Assembly: GCA_937875975.1 (NCBI GenBank) | Contig: CALEEU010000268.1 | Location: forward strand, 1-14,043 | Length of the DNA stretch: 14,043 nt | Source: an uncultured Opitutia bacterium | GTDB lineage: Bacteria > Verrucomicrobiota > Verrucomicrobiia > Opitutales > UBA953 | Direction: 5' to 3' | Translations under genes and position numbers: made by a program | Part shown: piece after piece, positions 7,217-13,621 of the stretch | How the letters are laid out: every line of letters begins with the position of its first letter | How positions within the stretch are numbered: position 1 is the stretch's first letter | The notes under the pieces: model-generated | Seen by the model: only the letters and a program-made list of their open reading frames with translations | Told to the model about the DNA's origin: nothing | Databases searched by the model: none

Positions 7217-8899
7217 ATGTTCGACGACCATAGTGACGTGATCCGCGATATCGCCCTCGAGGCTGGCCTTGTGACGCCAACCCAGGCTGAGGAGATCTGG
7301 GAGTCGCATGCGACCACCGGAAAGTCTTTCTGTGACAGCCTCGTTGACGCCGGCCTGGCCGACCGACCGACCATTTTACAGGCCATCGCCGACCATCTTC
7401 AGGTCCAATTTTATTCCGCCGTGCCGTCCGATCCGGGCGAGGCCCTGACCAAACTGCTCAAGGCGCCGCAGGCCCATAAGTACGTCGTGCTGCCCGTCTC
7501 CGACGAAGCTGGCAAGTTGACGCTGGTCGCGAAGGACCCTTTCAACTCGTCCGTCATCAGTGAGCTGAGCTTCATCTTGCAGAAGGATATCGAACTGGCC
7601 GTGGCAGACCCCGCCCAGGTCGAAGCCGCCGTCACGAACGTCTACGGCGAAGCCACTTCCGCCTCGATGGAAGACTTGCTCGGCGAATTCGGTGAGGTGG
7701 ATACTACCGCCGTCACCGATGAGGATGTCACCAAGCAGGCCAGCCAGGCGCCGATCATTCGTTTCGTCGATCTCGTCCTCCAGGAAGGCGTCAAGGCCAA
7801 GGCGTCGGACATCCACTTCGAGCCGTTTGAGCATGAGTTCCGGATTCGTCTCCGTATCGACGGCTCGCTTTATGAAATGGCGCCTCCGCCCAAGAACCTT
7901 GCCTCGGCCGTCATCGCCCGCGTCAAGGTCCTCTCATCGCTTAACATTGCTGAGCGCCGCGTGCCGCAGGACGGACGCATCAAGACCACCATCAGCGGTC
8001 GTCAGATCGACCTTCGTGTGTCGACCCTGCCGACGCAGTTCGGCGAGTCCGTGGTGCTTCGAATCTTGGACAAGACCGTTGTCAACCTGAGCCTCGAGGC
8101 CCTGTCGATGCAGGATGACATCAAGGAAGGAATCCGCGCGATGGTCGGTCGTCCGAACGGCATCTTCATCGTCACCGGTCCGACCGGTTCCGGTAAGACG
8201 ACCACACTTTACTCGGCGCTCCGCGAGGTGAATACCGAGGACGTTAAGATCCTGACCGCCGAAGACCCGGTCGAATATGAAGTCGAAGGCATCATGCAGG
8301 TGCCCATCAACCACCAGGTCGGCCTCACCTTCGCCGCCGCGCTCCGCTCATTCCTTCGACAGGACCCGGATACCATCATGGTCGGTGAAATCCGAGATCT
8401 CGAGACCGCCCAGATCGCCGTGCAGGCCTCGCTGACCGGCCACGTCGTACTTTCCACGCTCCACACCAACGACGCCCCTGGCGCCGTCACTCGACTGATC
8501 GACATGGGCCTGGAGCCGTTCCTTATCTCGGCTTCACTTGAAGGCGTGCTCGCCCAGCGTCTCCTCCGTCGCGTGTGCAAGACCTGCCGTACTGCCTATG
8601 AGCCGGATAAGGACGTCATCAACATGCTCGATGTCGATGCGCTCGAGATCGCCAACAAGCAGTTCTACTACGGCAAGGGTTGCGCGGACTGTAGCCGCTC
8701 CGGCTATAAAGGCCGCCAAGGCCTCTTCGAGCTGATGACGATCAATGACCAGCTTCGGGCGCTCATCACCCAGAAGTCCCCGACGCTTGTCCTCAAGCAG
8801 AAGGCGATCGAGTCCGGTATGCGTCCGCTCCGTGAAGACGGCCTGCGTTGTATCTTCGACGGTCATACCTCTATCGAGGAAGTCCTCAAGTACACCTAA
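7217..8899 (+). CDS. pilB: PilB/GspE-family assembly ATPase (second copy)
   Basis: A second assembly ATPase, paralogous to the one at 4381. The N-terminal region (about residues 1-160) is of the MshEN/T2SSE type but degenerate. The core has ASDIHFEPFE, Walker A GPTGSGKT (321-328), LTAEDPVEYEV, Walker B with E391 in MVGEIRDLET, and VLSTLHTNDAPGAVTR. Zinc cysteines are C454/C457 and C489/C492, followed by GYKGRQGLFEL. The 560 residues are full length. ATG 7217 follows a 33-nt gap after pilT that contains no G at all, so there is no Shine-Dalgarno sequence. Placement directly before pilC makes it the likelier partner of that platform protein, but this is inference. The P-loop ends in Thr here and in Ser in the first copy. 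Confidence 0.9.
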   Translation: MFDDHSDVIRDIALEAGLVTPTQAEEIWESHATTGKSFCDSLVDAGLADRPTILQAIADHLQVQFYSAVPSDPGEALTKLLKAPQAHKYVVLPVSDEAGKLTLVAKDPFNSSVISELSFILQKDIELAVADPAQVEAAVTNVYGEATSASMEDLLGEFGEVDTTAVTDEDVTKQASQAPIIRFVDLVLQEGVKAKASDIHFEPFEHEFRIRLRIDGSLYEMAPPPKNLASAVIARVKVLSSLNIAERRVPQDGRIKTTISGRQIDLRVSTLPTQFGESVVLRILDKTVVNLSLEALSMQDDIKEGIRAMVGRPNGIFIVTGPTGSGKTTTLYSALREVNTEDVKILTAEDPVEYEVEGIMQVPINHQVGLTFAAALRSFLRQDPDTIMVGEIRDLETAQIAVQASLTGHVVLSTLHTNDAPGAVTRLIDMGLEPFLISASLEGVLAQRLLRRVCKTCRTAYEPDKDVINMLDVDALEIANKQFYYGKGCADCSRSGYKGRQGLFELMTINDQLRALITQKSPTLVLKQKAIESGMRPLREDGLRCIFDGHTSIEEVLKYT

Positions 8900-8924
8900 C
8901 TTTCACAACACCCCACACACTCCC

Positions 8925-10169
8925 ATGCCCGAATACAAGTACACCGCCATCGATCGCACCGGGGCGCAGACCTCCGGTAAAATTGAGGCCGTTAATGACG
9001 AGCAGGCCCGCCAGAAACTGATGGCGAAGGGCCTGATGGTCACCACGCTCGCCAACGACAGTGGCTCGGCCAAACCCGCCGCCGCTCCGGTGGTTGCGGC
9101 CAAAGGAGGCTTTTCGTTCGGTGCCAAGGTCAGCCAGAACGACGTCACTGTGATGACGCGCCAGCTGGCCACGCTCATCGTCGCCGGCCTACCGTTGCTC
9201 CGCGCCCTTGAACTGATCACTAAGCAGGAACGCAATCCGGCCTTCAAGGTCATCCTCGCTAACGTCGCCGACAGCGTCTCCCAGGGTAATAACCTTTCGG
9301 AAGCCCTTCAGGCGCACCCGAAGGTCTTCGACAAGCTCTTCGTCAATATGGTTCGCGCCGGTGAAGCGGGCGGCGTGCTCGACAAGGTCCTCGATCGTCT
9401 CGCGAAGTTCCGCGAGAAGGCCGAGCGCATCCAGAAGAAGGTCAAAGCCGCGATGGTCTACCCGGGCGTCGTTATGTCCGTGGCCATCATCATCGTCTAC
9501 ATCCTGATGGTGAAGGTCGTCCCTTCCTTCCAGAAGCTGCTCGATGGCCAGAAGACCCAGATGCCTCCGCTGACGGAGTTCGTCATCGGCATCTCTAAAC
9601 TGCTGACGGTCTACTGGTGGGCCACGCCGATCCTGATCTTTGGCATCTACTTCGGCCTGAAGTCCTGGTTGGCGACGGAGAAGGGCAAGGAGCTCTTCGA
9701 CCGCATCATCTTCCGGTTACCCAAAGTCGGCACGTTTGTGCAGATTGTCTCCGTTTCGCGCTTCGCCCGAACGTTTGGTACGCTCATGGCTTCCGGCGTG
9801 CCGATCCTGCAATCCATCACGATCACCCGCGACACGCTCGACAATGTCGTCATCGCGAAGTCCCTTGAGCGCGTGCATGACCGCGTCCGCGACGGCGAGC
9901 CGCTCTCCGTGCCGCTCGAACAGTCCGGCGTCTTCCCGCAGATGGTCACTTCGATGATCCAGGTCGGTGAAGAGACCGGTCAGCTGCCCGAGATGCTCAA
10001 TCGCGTCGCCGACATCTATGACGAAGAAGTGGACAATGCGGTGAGCGCACTGACCTCGATCATCGAGCCAGTCCTCATCGTTTTCCTCGCCGTCGTCGTG
10101 GGTGCTATCGTGCTCGCGATGTTCCTCCCGCTGATCGCGCTCATCACCAAGATGACCGGCGGCGGCTGA
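8925..10169 (+). CDS. pilC: Type IV pilus platform protein PilC (GspF family)
   Basis: PilC is the polytopic inner-membrane protein at the base of the pilus, thought to be turned or rearranged by PilB and PilT during assembly and retraction. The start ATG 8925 gives the classic MPEYKYTAIDRTG opening, so upstream in-frame starts overlapping the previous gene are wrong. There are two T2SSF domains, each with the conserved acidic loop: RAGEAGGVLD in the first and QVGEETGQLPEML in the second. Membrane segments are predicted at about residues 181-199, 230-248 and 383-407. The length of 414 is normal, and the Gly-rich end (KMTGGG) is typical. A short Ala/Pro linker at about 48-60 follows the N-terminal part. 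It lies 25 nt after the second ATPase, separated by a G-free leader, and ends the operon before strong terminators. Confidence 0.94.
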   Translation: MPEYKYTAIDRTGAQTSGKIEAVNDEQARQKLMAKGLMVTTLANDSGSAKPAAAPVVAAKGGFSFGAKVSQNDVTVMTRQLATLIVAGLPLLRALELITKQERNPAFKVILANVADSVSQGNNLSEALQAHPKVFDKLFVNMVRAGEAGGVLDKVLDRLAKFREKAERIQKKVKAAMVYPGVVMSVAIIIVYILMVKVVPSFQKLLDGQKTQMPPLTEFVIGISKLLTVYWWATPILIFGIYFGLKSWLATEKGKELFDRIIFRLPKVGTFVQIVSVSRFARTFGTLMASGVPILQSITITRDTLDNVVIAKSLERVHDRVRDGEPLSVPLEQSGVFPQMVTSMIQVGEETGQLPEMLNRVADIYDEEVDNAVSALTSIIEPVLIVFLAVVVGAIVLAMFLPLIALITKMTGGG

Positions 10170-10191
10170 GCCGTCCCACGTAGAAATGACG

Positions 10192-10221
10192 AAGCCCGAT
10201 CCGCAAGGAGTCGGGCTTTTT
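10192..10221 (+). terminator. Intrinsic terminator after pilC
   Basis: An 8-bp stem AAGCCCGA (10192-10199) / TCGGGCTT (10211-10218) with an 11-nt loop, the 3' arm running into T at 10217-10221. It starts 23 nt after the pilC stop and ends the pilus-motor operon. Confidence 0.8.
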
Positions 10222-10234
10222 CGTGACCAGGGCG

Positions 10235-10251
10235 GGGGGGTGATTCCCCCC
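10235..10251. other. G6/C6 hairpin between two terminators
   Basis: A run of six G (10235-10240), the loop TGATT and a run of six C (10246-10251) form a perfect inverted repeat. It lies between the two terminator hairpins and has no T-tract of its own on the + strand. It may add to transcript ends or be a pause site. Confidence 0.5.
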
Positions 10252-10258
10252 AAAAAGG

Positions 10259-10297
10259 AGGCGGCTTGCATACCCCTATGCAAGCCGCCTGTTTTTT
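10259..10297 (+). terminator. Strong terminator, probably bidirectional
   Basis: A perfect 14-bp stem (10259-10272 with 10277-10290) closes a CCCC loop and is followed by G and six T (10292-10297). On the - strand the same stem is followed by CCTTTTTG, from the A-run at 10252-10256, so it can also end transcripts from the - strand tRNA gene. It is the strongest hairpin in the window. Confidence 0.85.
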
Positions 10298-10437
10298 ACT
10301 GCTTTATCTTACTTACCCCATTGTCCCGTAGGACAAATTTAATACCTGATACCGTGCAATTAAATCCGGTCGGTTCAAGCCTAATTCGAATCTTTTTGGT
10401 CACTCTTTTAAGTGACTGCCCTTCAAGGGCTTAAAAT
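10298..10437. other. A+T-rich non-coding stretch with inverted repeats
   Basis: About 140 bp, visibly richer in A+T than the rest of the window, between the terminator and the 3' end of the - strand tRNA. No credible gene is seen. Inverted repeats are TTGTCC-CGTA-GGACAA (10321-10336), GTCACT/AGTGAC (10399-10404 and 10411-10416) and GCCCTTCAAGGGC (10418-10430). None has a T-tract placed as in a good terminator. The last two lie just after the tRNA 3' end on the - strand and might act in 3' processing; that is inference. Confidence 0.5.
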
Positions 10438-10515
10438 TGGGTGCAGGGGTAGGATTTGAACCTACGACCTTCAGGTTATGAGCCTGACGAGCTAACCGGG
10501 CTGCTCCACCCTGCA
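10438..10515 (-). tRNA. Initiator-type tRNA-Met (anticodon CAU)
   Basis: The reverse complement folds into a complete cloverleaf of 78 nt including an encoded CCA (10438-10440). The anticodon CAT is at 10480-10478, read on the - strand. Initiator marks are the GGTGGAGCAGCC start, A11:U24 in the D stem and G30G31:C39C40 in the anticodon stem, with strong similarity to bacterial tRNA-fMet. Differences from E. coli fMet are U1:A72 (a weak pair rather than the C1xA72 mismatch), A29:U41 in place of the first of three G:C pairs, C73 instead of A73, and one extra D-loop base. All stems pair without mismatches. Its transcript probably ends at the bidirectional hairpin 10259-10290. I found no convincing - strand promoter. 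Confidence 0.93.
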
Positions 10516-10605
10516 ATAAGTGGGAGGCGAAGGAGAAAGCGGCCAGGGCCCAGCCGCAAGCCATTTCTTACGCGAGTTCTCCCTCGGCGTTCTGGGCAAA
10601 AAGGG

Positions 10606-10634
10606 TTGAAGCAGGCGGGGCAGAGGAGAAGATT
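10606..10634 (+). promoter_or_regulatory. Weak putative promoter of the first VWA gene
   Basis: TTGAAG (10606-10611), a 17-nt spacer and AAGATT (10629-10634) would start transcription about 12 nt before ATG 10653. The -10 is poor. The rest of the gap 10516-10652, between the divergent tRNA and this gene, holds nothing else I can identify. Confidence 0.25.
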
Positions 10635-10652
10635 GCCCACCCCCTTCTCGCG

Positions 10653-12632
10653 ATGACTGAAGAAACTCCCACGCCCCCTCCCGGCGATGTCCCTCCGGCT
10701 GACCAGATCAAGGTCGATGCGGATTCGATCGTATCGAAGCGCCGGAAGCTCAGTCTCTGGCAGCGCATCGGGGCCAGCGGTCTTTCCGTCTCGCTCGCGA
10801 TCCACGTCCTGCTGGTCTTCGTGGCCGCGGCGTTTGTCGTCTCGACGGTCACCGACAACGCCAAGAAGGATCCCAACACCTTTGCCACGGGCGCCGGCGG
10901 CGGTTCGGGCGGCGAGCGCGTGAAGAGCACCGAGCGCAAGGTCAAACCCAAGAACGTCAAGTCCCTCGCCAAGACCACCACTCGCATCACTTCTAAGAGC
11001 GCTTCGGCTTCGATCGCACTCCCCGACATGCCGAACTCGGCTTCGGCTTCCTCGATGATCTCCGGCGCGATGGCGGGCGGCTCGTCCAAAGGTTTCGGCG
11101 GCGGCTCCGGCGGTGGCATCGGTACCGGTCGCGGCATGGGCTCCGGCGGCGGCAAGAACTTCGTCGCGCGTCCGGTCATGGGCGCGAACATCTTCTCCCA
11201 GCGTCTGGCGGTCTACTTCGACGCCTCGGCCTCGATGCTTCCTTATCTTGACCGCGTCGAAGCGGAAATCCGCGACAAGTTCCCGGATGCCGACGTATTC
11301 CTCAGCAATGGCGTCTTTATCGACGTCCATGACAACGAGATCGTCGGTGGCGATAAATTCAAGGGTGCTCCGTTCCTGAATCGCCCGACTGGCAACGGTT
11401 CCAAGAAGAACGCCAAGGGTGAACTCGTCCCGACCGAGACCAATGTAAACAAGCTCACCCCTGCCGGGCGAAATATCTACAAGAAGTACGCCGCCAACTT
11501 CAAGACGGGCTCCGTCGGCGGTTGGATTGACATCCTCAAGGATGAACGGGCATACGACGCGCTCATCATCTTCTCTGACTTCCAGGACGGCGTCCGCCAG
11601 ATCCGCACCAAGGCCATCGGCAACGTCTCGGCCTACAAGCCCGACAAGGGTATGCGCGCCGACCCGCCCGTCGTCTTCTCCGATCGCACCAATCAGGGTG
11701 GAGGCTTTGCCCGTTCGGTCACCCTGATCGCCAGCGGTGGCGCTTCCGGCCAGCCGGTCGTGCAGTGTAAGGAAACCACGGGTCTGATCGTGGGCATGGT
11801 CGCCCTCGGCTCGGGCATCCCTCCAGGCACGACGGTCATCGAGATCAAGGATAACGTCAGCTTCACCCTCAGCAAGCCCCTCACCGCCGCCCCCTCCGGC
11901 CGCGTCGTCTGTAACAATGGTGGCGACAAGCGCTTCCCCGAAGAGAAGAAGTGGGAAGACGAGTGGGAGAAGGCCTTCGCCGGTGCCCGCGAGAACAAGG
12001 GCCCACGCCTCTATCTCATCAGTACCTCGCGCGCCTACGGCAACAAGCCAGGGACGATCCTTCAGCGCTGCGTCTCCGCTTCTGACGGCAGTGCCATCAT
12101 GGTCAAGTTCGGCAATGCGAAGAAAGGCACCAACACGATCAATGACCTGCACAACTATGACGATCTTTACGTCGGCATGCCGGTGGGTGGTCGCGGGATT
12201 CCCGAAGGCGTCACGCTTGTGGCGATGCCGACCTTCAAGAACATCGTCGATCCCGAAGACCCGGAGAAGAAGCGCATGAAGCGCGTCATCGACAAGCAGC
12301 TCACCATTTCCGCCCCGGTGCTCGAAGATTCCACCAACGCGGTCTTCTCCTTCACTCCGCTTATCCAGGCCGTCGGCACGCTCGCCAAGGCCGCGAAGAC
12401 CATCGAAGACGTCTCGGGGTCGATCGACCTCAAGCCGGGCATGATCGTCGTGGATGGTCGCTTCCCGGTCGGCACCAAGGTGATTTCCGTGACCCCGAAC
12501 AAGGCCGCCGTCGGTTTCTTTACGGTTGAAATGTCGGCGCCCTCTAACGCCGCCGCGGCTAACGCGGTCCTGCGTTTCCGTCCGGCCGCTTCGACCACGG
12601 GCAACGCCCGCAGCGCCGCTCCTGCTCGCTAA
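10653..12632 (+). CDS. Membrane-anchored VWA-domain protein with TonB-like SxxxH anchor and three GIP-x-GT repeats
   Basis: Function unknown. Visible in order (659 residues): a Pro-rich cytoplasmic N-terminus of about 40; one membrane segment at about 42-63 containing S47-LAI-H51, the S-x-x-x-H spacing of TonB and TolA; a long Gly/Ser/Lys-rich linker with ITSKSASASIALPDMP (112-127) and dense Gly at 142-167; then a VWA-like domain with MIDAS DxSxS at D190/S192/S194 and FSDFQDG at 307-313. The VWA domain is interrupted by a beta-repeat at about 354-421 and resumes with EEKKWEDEWEKAF and LYLIST. Two more repeats follow (about 467-569 and 575-644). C372 and C420 flank the core of the inserted repeat and could form a disulfide; the only other Cys is C473. 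The start ATG 10653 has no Shine-Dalgarno sequence. A paralogue follows at 12769, and a strong terminator lies between them. The topology suggests most of the protein is periplasmic. Confidence 0.85.
   Translation: MTEETPTPPPGDVPPADQIKVDADSIVSKRRKLSLWQRIGASGLSVSLAIHVLLVFVAAAFVVSTVTDNAKKDPNTFATGAGGGSGGERVKSTERKVKPKNVKSLAKTTTRITSKSASASIALPDMPNSASASSMISGAMAGGSSKGFGGGSGGGIGTGRGMGSGGGKNFVARPVMGANIFSQRLAVYFDASASMLPYLDRVEAEIRDKFPDADVFLSNGVFIDVHDNEIVGGDKFKGAPFLNRPTGNGSKKNAKGELVPTETNVNKLTPAGRNIYKKYAANFKTGSVGGWIDILKDERAYDALIIFSDFQDGVRQIRTKAIGNVSAYKPDKGMRADPPVVFSDRTNQGGGFARSVTLIASGGASGQPVVQCKETTGLIVGMVALGSGIPPGTTVIEIKDNVSFTLSKPLTAAPSGRVVCNNGGDKRFPEEKKWEDEWEKAFAGARENKGPRLYLISTSRAYGNKPGTILQRCVSASDGSAIMVKFGNAKKGTNTINDLHNYDDLYVGMPVGGRGIPEGVTLVAMPTFKNIVDPEDPEKKRMKRVIDKQLTISAPVLEDSTNAVFSFTPLIQAVGTLAKAAKTIEDVSGSIDLKPGMIVVDGRFPVGTKVISVTPNKAAVGFFTVEMSAPSNAAAANAVLRFRPAASTTGNARSAAPAR
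11712..12584 (+). repeat. Three divergent GM-V-G-GIP-GT beta repeats encoded in the first VWA gene
   Basis: Protein-level repeats at 11712-11915, 12051-12359 and 12375-12584. Core strings are VGMVALGSGIPPGTTVIEI, VGMPVGGRGIPEGVTLVAM and PGMIVVDGRFPVGTKVISV. Each is followed by a segment of the form T-L/I/V-x-x-S-A/K-P and then an Ala-rich strand. Modules of this look occur in phage tail and adhesin-like surface proteins, which is recalled family knowledge. The first copy lies inside the VWA domain; the second carries a charged insert (DPEDPEKKRMKR). The DNA copies are too diverged for recent duplication. Confidence 0.7.
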
Positions 12633-12650
12633 GCGCAGTTTCATCGGATC

Positions 12651-12681
12651 AAAAGGCGAAGCCCTCAGGCTTCGCTTTTTT
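12651..12681 (+). terminator. Intrinsic terminator after the first VWA gene
   Basis: Stem GCGAAGCC (12656-12663) / GGCTTCGC (12668-12675) with loop CTCA, extended by G-T and A-T pairs to 12651-12680, ending in six T (12676-12681). It begins 19 nt after the stop, so the next gene probably needs its own promoter. Confidence 0.85.
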
Positions 12682-12768
12682 GTGCTTAGGGCAAAGTCCC
12701 CGCGCGATAAAAACAAAATAAAGTTCCAACGTCCCGCCCTCGCTCGCATCATCAATTCATCCCCGTCC

Positions 12769-13527
12769 ATGAGCGCTCCAAAAATCTTCACGATTTTCGT
12801 ACTGACCCTGTCGGCCGCTTTCGCCCATGCAGCCAAGTCCGGCGGCGGGACGGTAGGCGGCGATGAGGTGGCTCCGCGTATCGCGGTCTACCTAGATTGC
12901 TCCAGTTCCATGGTCCCCTACCTCGACGCCGTCGAGGCCGAGGTGCGTACGCAGTTTCCTGATGCCGATGTCTTCAAGGTGCCCGCCATCAAGATCTGGG
13001 TCGATGGCGCCGTCATCCGCGGTGGCGCGACGTCCGTGCTGCCGCATATGCCCGCGGCTTCGGGGCCGACGGTGAGCCTAGACACCAGTCGCCTCAGCCC
13101 GACCGGTAAGGCGATCCTGGCCCGCTACGCGGGAAACTTCGAGAAGGGTTCCGTGGGTGCCTGGATCGACATCCTGCGGACCGAGAAGCGCTACGAAGCG
13201 CTGGTGATCTTCTCCGACTTCAACGATCAGGTCCTACAGGTGCGACTGAGCAAGCCTCCCGTGCAGACTTACGTCGACGATGCCGGCCAGCGCCACTTGC
13301 CAGAATCGGAACTCCCGGACGACCGTACCGTCACCGAGAAGGCGTGGGAAGATGCCTGGGTTGGCTCCTTTGACCTGGCCAATGCGGGCAAGGCGCCCGT
13401 GCTCTATCTTTTCTCCACGCGTAATCCGGCCAGCCGTATCTTGCGGAAATCGGCCGACGTCTCGGGCGGAAAGTTCAAGCTCATCGATTGGCTTCGTCCG
13501 GATGGCCCGCCCAAGCCTGCGAACTGA
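12769..13527 (+). CDS. Secreted VWA-domain protein, short paralogue
   Basis: Function unknown; 252 residues. It starts with a Sec-type signal peptide (K5, hydrophobic core 6-18, likely cleavage after AHA at residue 21), so the product is probably periplasmic or secreted and lacks a membrane anchor. The VWA domain is nearly the whole protein: RIAVYLDCSSSMVPYLD with MIDAS D43/S45/S47, then FPDADVF, GSVGAWIDIL, VIFSDFND (D150), KAWEDAW and LYLFST. Each of these aligns with a matching block in the protein at 10653, but without the Gly-rich linker or GIP-x-GT repeats, so this looks like the minimal form of the domain. ATG 12769 is chosen because the frame upstream overlaps the previous gene and its terminator, and because it gives a signal peptide. 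The leader is pyrimidine-rich with no Shine-Dalgarno sequence. No good promoter is seen between 12682 and 12768. Confidence 0.85.
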   Translation: MSAPKIFTIFVLTLSAAFAHAAKSGGGTVGGDEVAPRIAVYLDCSSSMVPYLDAVEAEVRTQFPDADVFKVPAIKIWVDGAVIRGGATSVLPHMPAASGPTVSLDTSRLSPTGKAILARYAGNFEKGSVGAWIDILRTEKRYEALVIFSDFNDQVLQVRLSKPPVQTYVDDAGQRHLPESELPDDRTVTEKAWEDAWVGSFDLANAGKAPVLYLFSTRNPASRILRKSADVSGGKFKLIDWLRPDGPPKPAN

Positions 13528-13587
13528 GGCCTGTCCCTGAGGGGAATCAGCGGCCGGGATGCAGGGTGAACCAGTGAGCCCGTTCGC

Positions 13588-13614
13588 TTGAGTCCGACCA
13601 TGGCCCGCTAACCT
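13588..13614 (+). promoter_or_regulatory. Putative promoter of the third gene, -10 next to ATG
   Basis: TTGAGT (13588-13593), a short 15-nt spacer and TAACCT (13609-13614) end 7 nt before ATG 13622, again predicting a leaderless start. The -10 forms the loop of a small hairpin, CCCGC-TAACCT-GCGGG (13604-13619). The spacer is shorter than ideal, so confidence is low. Confidence 0.3.
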
Positions 13615-13621
13615 GCGGGGC

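Noticed and set aside
10365..10391. T-arm-like string GGTTCAAGCC on the + strand
   Set aside because: Only two stem pairs form and no D or anticodon arm is present upstream, so a second tRNA or clear remnant is not supported.
10186..10434. 82-codon open frame after pilC on the + strand
   Set aside because: It consists of the terminator hairpins and the A+T-rich spacer; no conserved motif and no start signal.
12680..12724. Possible promoter for the short VWA gene (TTGTGC or TTAGGG with TAAAAA or TAAAGT)
   Set aside because: Spacings or hexamers are poor in each combination and the first hexamer overlaps the terminator T-tract.
10476..12836. 786-codon open frame on the - strand across the tRNA, the first VWA gene and a terminator
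   Set aside because: It runs through a complete tRNA and an intrinsic terminator, is low-complexity and Arg/Asp-rich, and opposes a gene with clear VWA motifs.
13600..13611. Three-codon mini-ORF ATG-GCC-CGC-TAA just before the third VWA-locus gene
   Set aside because: Could be a leader peptide, but such short frames arise easily by chance and it overlaps the hairpin and -10; no independent support.
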